From Astropecten irregularis (Eukaryota > Echinodermata > Asteroidea > Paxillosida > Astropectinidae): a DNA stretch of 64,000 nt. Below are positions 27,501-39,500 of the stretch, piece after piece. Both the position numbers and the translations under genes were made by a program. The stretch's first letter is position 1. The number at the start of each line of letters is the position of its first letter. Location: positions 5,456,001-5,520,000 of the forward strand of contig OZ020244.1 of NCBI GenBank assembly GCA_963971285.1, written 5' to 3'. A model generated the notes under the pieces. It saw only the letters and a list, made by a program, of their open reading frames with translations. It was not told the DNA's origin and ran no database searches.

Positions 27501-30500
27501 CAAAATTGCAACGGCATGACGCCATCTTGGATTTCGCTATATATAGTGCATAAAGTATTTTATTTCCTTATAAAACCGCCTTTAAGACAAAGGGAAGTGG
27601 TCACTGGCCATGAATCTGCAAAAACAATTGAACAAAATTGAACCCTTTTCGAAATACAGGCCAATCTTGGAAGAGGGGCGGCCATTTTGTTTATGTAGTT
27701 TTAGCACGGTATCCATTGTAATGCATGCATGGATCGATATGCATCGCAGTTCCTTTTTGAATATTACAAGTCTTCAAAGTAAGCAAGGAGCAATCGTTGA
27801 ATACTTCAAGATTGTTGAGTTCACAGCCAGGGGTTGTTGGGGGTGGCCATGGCTATGCGACAATTTATTTCGGGGGGGGGGGGGGGGGGATGGAACAAAA
27901 AGGCTAACAAGAATTGGTCCAGCCAGTGGACTCTACTAGCTAGGGTTAGGTTCGCTAGGGTTAGGGCAACTAGGGTTAGGGCAACTAGGGTTGGACTATT
28001 TTTGAGGACTCTTCGCATCTTGTTTGCAAGACTGATGTTTTTATAAAGTTTTTTCCCCGGTTTTGGGGATAGTTGACTGACTTGGGGTCAAAGAAAAGGT
28101 GCTTGATGAAGCAAACGCGCAACAATAACACTGGCCAACAGTTGCTACCCTCGTCACGGGTAACCCTCTCTGCTATGCTCCTTTGTCTTTGCATGAATAT
28201 AAAGAACTTCACTAAAAAGGCTGAAAAACAAGCACAAACAAATGAAAATCCTAACCTATATTTTTTGGCCGAAATAATTCAAACTCAGTCCACTCCAAAG
28301 CGAAAATACAGTTATTTACGCAGGGGAATCCCCAAGCATTTACACGCACGCGCGTTGACTATGGTTAACATGGCCGCCGTATGCTTTATTTCGGAAAAAT
28401 CAAATTTATGGTAATTTTAATGGATTTAAAAGGAAACTAATAGTTGAAAACGACATGTCAGACAGTGCAAAAGTTGTGTCCGTCAATATTTTCTGCCTAC
28501 AGTTCACTTTAGCGACATTTAAAGGACAAAATTGCAACGGCATGACGCCATCTTGGATTTCGCTATATATAGTGCATAAAGTATTTTATTTCCTTATAAA
28601 ACCGCCTTTAAGACAAAGGGAAGTGGTCACTGGCCATGAATCTGCAAAAACAATTGAACAAAATTGAACCCTTTTCGAAATACAGGCCAATCTTGGAAGA
28701 GGGGCGGCCATTTTGTTTATGTAGTTTTAGCACGGTATCCATTGTAATGCATGCATGGATCGATATGCATCGCAGTTCCTTTTTGAATATTACAAGTCTT
28801 CAAAGTAAGCAAGGAGCAATCGTTGAATACTTCAAGATTGTTGTTTTCACAGCCAGGGGTTGTTGGGGGTGGCCATGGCTATGCGACAATTTATTTCGGG
28901 GGGGGGGGGGGGGGTGGAACAAGAAGGCTAACAAGAATTGGTCCAGCCAGTGGACTCTACTAGCTAGGGTTAGGCTCGCTAGGGTTAGGGCAACTAGGGT
29001 TAGGGCAACTAGGTTGGACTATTTTTGAGGACTCTTCGCATCTTGTTTGCAAGACTGATGTTTTTATAAAGTTTTTTCCCCGGTTTTGGGGATAGTTGAC
29101 TGACTTGGGGTCAAAGAAAAGGTGCTTGATGAAGCAAACGCGCAACAATAACACTGGCCAACAGTTGCTACCCTCGTCACGGGTAACCCTCTCTGCTATG
29201 CTCCTTTGTCTTTGCATGAATATAAAGAACTTCACTAAAAAGGCTGAAAAACAAGCAAAAACAAATGAAAATCCTTACCTATATTTTTTGGCCCAAATAA
29301 TTCAAATTCAGTCCACTCCAAAGCGAAAATACAGTTATTTACGCAGGGGAATCCCCAAGCATTTACACGTACGCGCGTTGACTATGGTAAACATGGCCGC
29401 CGTATGCTTTATTTCGGAAAAATCAAATTTATGGTAATTTTAATGGATTTAAAAGGAAACTAATAGTTGAAAACGACATGTCAGACAGTGCAAAAGTTGT
29501 GTCCGTCAATATTTTCTGCCTAGAGTTCACTTTAGCGACATTGAAAGGACAAAATTGCAACGGCATGACGCCATCTTGGATTTCGCTATATATAGTGCGT
29601 AAAGTATTTTATTTCCTTATAAAATCTCCTTTAAGACAAAGTGTAGTGGTCACTGGCCATGAATCTGCAAAAACAATTGAACAAAATTGAACCCTTTTCG
29701 AAATACAGGCCAATCTTGGAAGAGGGGCGGCCATTTTGTTTATGTAGTTTTAGCACGGTATCCATTGTAATGCATGCATGGATCGATATGCATCGCAGTT
29801 CCTTTTTGAATATTACAAGTCTTCAAAGTAAGCAAGGAGCAATCGTTGAATACTTCAAGATTGTTGAGTTCACAGCCAGGGGTTGTTGGGGGTGGTCATG
29901 GCTATGCGACATTTTATTTCGGGGGGGGGGGGGGGGGAAAGAAGACTAACAAGAATTGGTCCAGCCAGTGGACTCTACTAGCTAGTGTTAGGTTCGCTAG
30001 GGTTAGGGCAACTAGGGTTGGACTATTTTTGAGGACTCTTCGCATCTTGTTTACAAGACTGATGTTTTTATAAAGTTTTTTCTCCCGGTTTTGGGGATAG
30101 TTGACTGACTTGGGGTCAAAGAAAAGGTGCTTGATGAAGCAAACGCGCAACAATAACACTGGCCAACAGTTGCTACCCTCGTCACGGGTAACCCTCTCTG
30201 CTATGCTCCTTTGTCTTTGCATGAATATAAAGAACTTCACTAAAAAGGCTGAAAAACAAGCACAAACAAATGAAAATCCTAACCTATATTTTTTGGCCCA
30301 AATAATTCAAACTCAGTCCACTCCAAAGCGAAAATACAGTTATTTACGCAGGGGAATCCCCAAGCATTTACACGCACGCGCGTTGACTATGGTAAACATG
30401 GCCGCCGTATGCTTTATTTCGGAAAAATCAAATTTATGGTAATTTTAATGGATTTAAAAGGAAACTAATAGTTGAAAACGACATGTCAGACAGTGCAAAA

Positions 30501-33500
30501 GTTGTGTCCGTCAATATTTTCTGCCTACAGTTCACTTTAGCGACATTTAAAGGACAAAATTGCAACGGCATGACGCCATCTTGGATTTCGCTATATATAG
30601 TGCATAAAGTATTTTATTTCCTTATAAAATCGCCTTTAAGACAAAGTGTAGTGGTCACTGGCCATGAATCTGCAAAAACAATTGAACAAAATTGAACCCT
30701 TTTCGAAATACAGGCCAATCTTGGAAGAGGGGCGGCCATTTTGTTTATGTAGTTTTAGCACGGTATCCATTGTAATGCATGCATGGATCGATATGCATCG
30801 CAGTTCCTTTTTGAATATTACAAGTCTTCAAAGTAAGCAAGGAGCAATCGTTGAATACTTCAAGATTGTTGAGTTCACAGCCAGGGGTTGTTGGGGGTGG
30901 GCATGGCTATGCGACAATTTATTTCGGGGGGGGGGGGGGTGGAACAAGAAGGCTAACAAGAATTGGTCCAGCCAGTGGACTCTACTATCTAGGGTTAGGC
31001 TCGCTAGGGTTAGGGCAACTAGGGTTAGGGCAACTAGGGTTGGACTATTTTTGAGGACTCTTCGCATCTTGTTTGCAAGACTGATGTTTTTATAAAGATT
31101 TTTTCCCCGGTTTGGGGGATAGTTGACTGACTTGGGGTCAAAGAAAAGGTGCTTGATGAAGCAAACGCGCAACAATAACACTGGCCAACAGTTGCTACCC
31201 TCGTCACGGGTAACCCTCTCTGCTATGCTCCTTTGTCTTTGCATGAATATAAAGAACTTCACTAAAATGGCTGAAAAACAAGCACAAACAAATGAAAATC
31301 CTAACCTATATTTTTTGGCCGAAATAATTCAAACTCAGTCCACTCCAAAGCGAAAATACAGTTATTTACGGAGGGGAATCCCCAAGCATTTACACGCACG
31401 CGCGTTGACTATGGTTAACATGGCCGCCGTATGCTTTATTTCGGAAAAATCAAATTTATGGTAATTTTAATGGATTTAAAAGGAAACTAATAGTTGAAAA
31501 CGACATGTCAGACAGTGCAAAAGTTGTGTCCGTCAATATTTTCTGCCTACAGTTCACTTTAGCGACATTTAAAGGACAAAATTGCAACGGCATGACGCCA
31601 TCTTGGATTTCGCTATATATAGTGCATAAAGTATTTTATTTCCTTAAAAAATCGCCTTTAAGACAAAGTGTAGTGGTCACTGGCCATGAATCTGCAAAAA
31701 CAATTGAACAAAATTGAACCCTTTTCGAAATACAGGCCAATCTTGGAAGAGGGGCGGCCATTTTGTTTATGTAGTTTTAGCACGGTATCCATTGTAATGC
31801 ATGCATGGATCGATATGCATCGCAGTTCCTTTTTGAATATTACAAGTCTTCAAAGTAAGCAAGGAGCAATCGTTGAATACTTCAAGATTGTTGTTTTCAC
31901 AGCCAGGGGTTGTTGGGGGTGGCCATGGCTATGCGACAATTTATTTCGGGGGGGGGGGGGTGGAACAAGAAGGCTAACAAGAATTGGTCCAGCCAGTGGA
32001 CTCTACTAGCTAGGGTTAGGCTCGCTAGGGTTAGGGCAACTAGGGTTAGGGCAACTAGGTTGGACTATTTTTGAGGACTCTTCGCATCTTGTTTGCAAGA
32101 CTGATGTTTTTATAAAGTTTTTTCCCCGGTTTTGGGGATAGTTGACTGACTTGGGGTCAAAGAAAAGGTGCTTGATGAAGCAAACGCGCAACAATAACAC
32201 TGGCCAACAGTTGCTACCCTCGTCACGGGTAACCCTCTCTGCTATGCTCCTTTGTCTTTGCATGAATATAAAGAACTTCACTAAAAAGGCTGAAAAACAA
32301 GCAAAAACAAATGAAAATCCTTACCTATATTTTTTGGCCCAAATAATTCAAATTCAGTCCACTCCAAAGCGAAAATACAGTTATTTACGCAGGGGAATCC
32401 CCAAGCATTTACACGTACGCGCGTTGACTATGGTAAACATGGCCGCCGTATGCTTTATTTCGGAAAAATCAAATTTATGGTAATTTTAATGGATTTAAAA
32501 GGAAACTAATAGTTGAAAACGACATGTCAGACAGTGCAAAAGTTGTGTCCGTCAATATTTTCTGCCTAGAGTTCACTTTAGCGACATTGAAAGGACAAAA
32601 TTGCAACGGCATGACGCCATCTTGGATTTCGCTATATATAGTGCGTAAAGTATTTTATTTCCTTATAAAATCTCCTTTAAGACAAAGTGTAGTGGTCACT
32701 GGCCATGAATCTGCAAAAACAATTGAACAAAATTGAACCCTTTTCGAAATACAGGCCAATCTTGGAAGAGGGGCGGCCATTTTGTTTATGTAGTTTTAGC
32801 ACGGTATCCATTGTAATGCATGCATGGATCGATATGCATCGCAGTTCCTTTTTGAATATTACAAGTCTTCAAAGTAAGCAAGGAGCAATCGTTGAATACT
32901 TCAAGATTGTTGAGTTCACAGCCAGGGGTTGTTGGGGGTGGTCATGGCTATGCGACATTTTATTTCGGGGGGGGGGGGGGGAAAGAAGACTAACAAGAAT
33001 TGGTCCAGCCAGTGGACTCTACTAGCTAGGGTTAGGTTCGCTAGGGTTAGGGCAACTAGGGTTGGACTATTTTTGAGGACTCTTCGCATCTTGTTTACAA
33101 GACTGATGTTTTTATAAAGTTTTTTCTCCCGGTTTTGGGGATAGTTGACTGACTTGGGGTCAAAGAAAAGGTGCTTGATGAAGCAAACGCGCAACAATAA
33201 CACTGGCCAACAGTTGCTACCCTCGTCACGGGTAACCCTCTCTGCTATGCTCCTTTGTCTTTGCATGAATATAAAGAACTTCACTAAAAAGGCTGAAAAA
33301 CAAGCACAAACAAATGAAAATCCTAACCTATATTTTTTGGCCCAAATAATTCAAACTCAGTCCACTCCAAAGCGAAAATACAGTTATTTACGCAGGGGAA
33401 TCCCCAAGCATTTACACGCACGCGCGTTGACTATGGTAAACATGGCCGCCGTATGCTTTATTTCGGAAAAATCAAATTTATGGTAATTTTAATGGATTTA

Positions 33501-36500
33501 AAAGGAAACTAATAGTTGAAAACGACATGTCAGACAGTGCAAAAGTTGTGTCCGTCAATATTTTCTGCCTACAGTTCACTTTAGCGACATTTAAAGGACA
33601 AAATTGCAACGGCATGACGCCATCTTGGATTTCGCTATATATAGTGCATAAAGTATTTTATTTCCTTATAAAATCGCCTTTAAGACAAAGTGTAGTGGTC
33701 ACTGGCCATGAATCTGCAAAAACAATTGAACAAAATTGAACCCTTTTCGAAATACAGGCCAATCTTGGAAGAGGGGCGGCCATTTTGTTTATGTAGTTTT
33801 AGCACGGTATCCATTGTAATGCATGCATGGATCGATATGCATCGCAGTTCCTTTTTGAATATTACAAGTCTTCAAAGTAAGCAAGGAGCAATCGTTGAAT
33901 ACTTCAAGATTGTTGAGTTCACAGCCAGGGGTTGTTGGGGGTGGGCATGGCTATGCGACAATTTATTTCGGGGGGGGGGGGGGGGGGTGGAACAAGAAGG
34001 CTAACAAGAATTGGTCCAGCCAGTGGACTCTACTATCTAGGGTTAGGCTCGCTAGGGTTAGGGCAACTAGGGTTAGGGCAACTAGGGTTGGACTATTTTT
34101 GAGGACTCTTCGCATCTTGTTTGCAAGACTGATGTTTTTATAAAGATTTTTTCCCCGGTTTGGGGGATAGTTGACTGACTTGGGGTCAAAGAAAAGGTGC
34201 TTGATGAAGCAAACGCGCAACAATAACACTGGCCAACAGTTGCTACCCTCGTCACGGGTAACCCTCTCTGCTATGCTCCTTTGTCTTTGCATGAATATAA
34301 AGAACTTCACTAAAATGGCTGAAAAACAAGCACAAACAAATGAAAATCCTAACCTATATTTTTTGGCCGAAATAATTCAAACTCAGTCCACTCCAAAGCG
34401 AAAATACAGTTATTTACGGAGGGGAATCCCCAAGCATTTACACGCACGCGCGTTGACTATGGTTAACATGGCCGCCGTATGCTTTATTTCGGAAAAATCA
34501 AATTTATGGTAATTTTAATGGATTTAAAAGGAAACTAATAGTTGAAAACGACATGTCAGACAGTGCAAAAGTTGTGTCCGTCAATATTTTCTGCCTACAG
34601 TTCACTTTAGCGACATTTAAAGGACAAAATTGCAACGGCATGACGCCATCTTGGATTTCGCTATATATAGTGCATAAAGTATTTTATTTCCTTAAAAAAT
34701 CGCCTTTAAGACAAAGTGTAGTGGTCACTGGCCATGAATCTGCAAAAACAATTGAACAAAATTGAACCCTTTTCGAAATACAGGCCAATCTTGGAAGAGG
34801 GGCGGCCATTTTGTTTATGTAGTTTTAGCACGGTATCCATTGTAATGCATGCATGGATCGATATGCATCGCAGTTCCTTTTTGAATATTACAAGTCTTCA
34901 AAGTAAGCAAGGAGCAATCGTTGAATACTTCAAGATTGTTGTTTTCACAGCCAGGGGTTGTTGGGGGTGGCCATGGCTATGCGACAATTTATTTCGGGGG
35001 GGGGGGGTGGAACAAGAAGGCTAACAAGAATTGGTCCAGCCAGTGGACTCTACTAGCTAGGGTTAGGCTCGCTAGGGTTAGGGCAACTAGGGTTAGGGCA
35101 ACTAGGGTTAGGGCAACTAGGGTTGGACTATTTTTGAGGACTCTTCGCATCTTGTTTGCAAGACTGATGTTTTTATAAAGTTTTTTCCCCGGTTTTGGGG
35201 ATAGTTGACTGACTTGGGGTCAAAGAAAAGGTGCTTGATGAAGCAAACGCGCAACAATAACACTGGCCAACAGAAGCTACCCTCGTCACGGGTAACCCTC
35301 TCTGCTATGCTCCTTTGTCTTTGCATGAATATAAAGAACTTCACTAAAAAGGCTGAAAAACAAGCAAAAACAAATGAAAATCCTTACCTATATTTTTTGG
35401 CCCAAATAATTCAAATTCAGTCCACTCCAAAGCGAAAATACAGTTATTTACGCAGGGGAATCCCCAAGCATTTACACGTACGCGCGTTGACTATGGTAAA
35501 CATGGCCGCCGTATGCTTTATTTCGGAAAAATCAAATTTATGGTAATTTTAATGGATTTAAAAGGAAACTAATAGTTGAAAACGACATGTCAGACAGTGC
35601 AAAAGTTGTGTCCGTCAATATTTTCTGCCTAGAGTTCACTTTAGCGACATTGAAAGGACAAAATTGCAACGGCATGACGCCATCTTGGATTTCGCTATAT
35701 ATAGTGCGTAAAGTATTTTATTTCCTTATAAAATCTCCTTTAAGACAAAGTGTAGTGGTCACTGGCCATGAATCTGCAAAAACAATTGAACAAAATTGAA
35801 CCCTTTTCGAAATACAGGCCAATCTTGGAAGAGGGGCGGCCATTTTGTTTATGTAGTTTTAGCACGGTATCCATTGTAATGCATGCATGGATCGATATGC
35901 ATCGCAGTTCCTTTTTGAATATTACAAGTCTTCAAAGTAAGCAAGGAGCAATCGTTGAATACTTCAAGATTGTTGAGTTCACAGCCAGGGGTTGTTGGGG
36001 GTGGTCATGGCTATGCGACAATTTATTTCGGGGGGGGGGGGGGGTGGAAAAAGAAGACTAACAAGAATTGGTCCAGCCAGTGGACTCTACTAGCTAGGGT
36101 TAGGTTCGCTAGGGTTAGGGCAACTAGGGTTGGACTATTTTTGAGGACTCTTCGCATCTTGTTTACAAGACTGATGTTTTTATAAAGTTTTTTCTCCCGG
36201 TTTTGGGGATAGTTGACTGACTTGGGGTCAAAGAAAAGGTGCTTGATGAAGCAAACGCGCAACAATAACACTGGCCAACAGTTGCTACCCTCGTCACGGG
36301 TAACCCTCTCTGCTATGCTCCTTTGTCTTTGCATGAATATAAAGAACTTCACTAAAAAGGCTGAAAAACAAGCACAAACAAATGAAAATCCTAACCTATA
36401 TTTTTTGGCCCAAATAATTCAAACTCAGTCCACTCCAAAGCGAAAATACAGTTATTTACGCAGGGGAATCCCCAAGCATTTACACGCACGCGCGTTGACT

Positions 36501-39500
36501 ATGGTAAACATGGCCGCCGTATGCTTTATTTCGGAAAAATCAAATTTATGGTAATTTTAATGGATTTAAAAGGAAACTAATAGTTGAAAACGACATGTCA
36601 GACAGTGCAAAAGTTGTGTCCGTCAATATTTTCTGCCTACAGTTCTCTTTAGCGACATTGAAAGTACAAAATTGCAACGGCATGACGCCATCTTGGATTT
36701 CGCTATATATAGTGCATAAAGTATTTTATTTCCTTATAAAATCGCCTTTAAGACAAAGTGTAGTGGTCACTGGCCATGAATCTGTAAAAACAATTGAACA
36801 AAATTGAACCCTTTTCGAAATACAGGCCAATCTTGGAAGAGGGGCGGCCATTTTGTTTATGTAGTTTTAGCACGGTATCCATTGTAATGCATGCATGGAT
36901 CGATATGCATCGCAGTTCCTTTTTGAATATTACAAGTCTTCAAAGTAAGCAAGGAGCAATCGTTGAATACTTCAAGATTGTTGAGTTCACAGCCAGGGGT
37001 TGTTGGGGGTGGCCATGGCTATGCGACAATTTATTTCGGGGGGGGGGGGTGGAACAAGAAGGCTATAACAAGAATTGGTCCAGCCAGTGGACTCTACTAG
37101 CTAGGGTTAGGCTCGCTAGGGTTAGGGCAACTAGGGTTAGGGCAACTAGGGTTAGGGCAACTAGGTTGGACTATTTTTGAGGACTCTTCGCATCTTGTTT
37201 GCAAGACTGATGTTTTTATAAAGTTTTTTACCCGGTTTTGGGGATAGTTGACTGACTTGGGGTCAAAGAAAAGGTGCTTGATGAAGCAAACGCGCAACAA
37301 TAACACTGGCCAACAGTTGCTACCCTCGTCACGGGTAACCCTCTCTGCTATGCTCCTTTGTCTTTGCATGAATATAAAGAACTTCACTAAAAAGGCTGAA
37401 AAACAAGCAAAAACAAATGAAAATCCTTACCTATATTTTTTGGCCCAAATAATTCAAATTCAGTCCACTCCAAAGCGAAAATACAGTTATTTACGCAGGG
37501 GAATCCCCAAGCATTTACACGTACGCGCGTTGACTATGGTAAACATGGCCGCCGTATGCTTTATTTCGGAAAAATCTAATTTATGGTAATTTTAATGGAT
37601 TTAAAAGGAAACTAATAGTTGAAAACGACATGTCAGACAGTGCAAAAGTTGTGTCCGTCAATATTTTCTGCCTACAGTTCACTTTAGCGACATTGAAAGG
37701 ACAAAATTGCAACGGCATGACGCCATCTTGGATTTCGCTATATATAGTGCGTAAAGTATTTTATTTCCTTATAAAATCTCCTTTAAGACAAAGTGTAGTG
37801 GTCACTGGCCATGAATCTGCAAAAACAATTGAACAAAATTGAACCCTTTTCGAAATGCAGGCCAATCTTGGAAGAGGGGCGGCCATTTTGTTTATGTAGT
37901 TTTAGCACAGTATCCATTGTAATGCATGCATGGATCGATATGCATCGCAGTTCCTTTTTGAATATTACAAGTCTTCAAAGTAAGCAAGGAGCAATCGTTG
38001 AATACTTCAAGATTGTTGAGTTCACAGCCAGGGGTTGTTGGGGGTGGCCATGGCTATGCGACAATTTATTTCGGGGGGGGGGGGGGGGGGGTGGAACAAG
38101 AAGGCTATAACAAGAATTGGTCCAGCCAGTGGACTCTACTAGCTAGGGTTAGGCTCGCTAGGGTTAGGGCAACTAGGGTTAGGGCAACTAGGGTTAGGGC
38201 AACTAGGTTGGACTATTTTTGAGGACTCTTCGCATCTTGTTTGCAAGACTGATGTTTTTATAAAGTTTTTTCCCCGGTTTTGGGGATAGTTGACTGACTT
38301 GGGGTCAAAGAAAAGGTGCTTGATGAAGCAAACGCGCAACAATAACACTGGCCAACAGTTGCTACCCTCGTCACGGGTAACCCTCTCTGCTATGCTCCTT
38401 TGTCTTTGCATGAATGTAAAGAACTTCACTAAAAAGGCTGAAAAACAAGCAAAAACAAATGAAAATCCTTACCTATATTTTTTGGCCCAAATAATTCAAA
38501 TTCAGTCCACTCCAAAGCGAAAATACAGTTATTTACGCAGGGGAATCCCCAAGCATTTACACGTACGCGCGTTGACTATGGTAAACATGGCCGCCGTATG
38601 CTTTATTTCGGAAAAATCAAATTTATGGTAATTTTAATGGATTTAAAAGGAAACTAATAGTTGAAAACGACATGTCAGACAGTGCAAAAGTTGTGTCCGT
38701 CAATATTTTCTGCCTACAGTTCACTTTAGCGACATTGAAAGGACAAAATTGCTACGACATGACGCCATCTTGGATTTCGCTATATATAGTGCATAAAGTA
38801 TTTTATTTCCTTATAAAACCGCCTTTAAGACAAAGGGAAGTGGTCACTGACCATGAATCTGCAAAAACAATTGAACAAAATTGAACCCTTTTCGAAATAC
38901 AGGCCAATCTTGGAAGAGGGGCGGCCATTTTGTTTATGTAGTTTTAGCACGGTATCCATTGTAATGCATGCATGGATCGATATGCATCGCAGTTCCTTTT
39001 TGAATATTACAAGTCTTCAAAGTAAGCAAGGAGCAATCGTTGAATACTTCAAGATTGTTGTTTTCACAGCCAGGGGTTGTTGGGGGTGGCCATGGCTATG
39101 CGACAATTTATTTCGGGGGGGGGGGGGGTGGAACAAGAAGGCTAACAAGAATTGGTCCAGCCAGTGGACTCTACTAGCTAGGGTTAGGCTCGCTAGGGTT
39201 AGGGCAACTAGGGTTAGGGCAACTAGGGTTAGGGCAACTAGGTTGGACTATTTTTGAGGACTCTTCGCATCTTGTTTGCAAGACTGATGTTTTTATAAAG
39301 TTTTTTCCCCGGTTTTGGGGATAGTTGACTGACTTGGGGTCAAAGAAAAGGTGCTTGATGAAGCAAACGCGCAACAATAACACTGGCCAACAGTTGCTAC
39401 CCTCGTCACGGGTAACCCTCTCTGCTATGCTCCTTTGTCTTTGCATGAATATAAAGAACTTCACTAAAAAGGCTGAAAAACAAGCACAAACAAATGAAAA

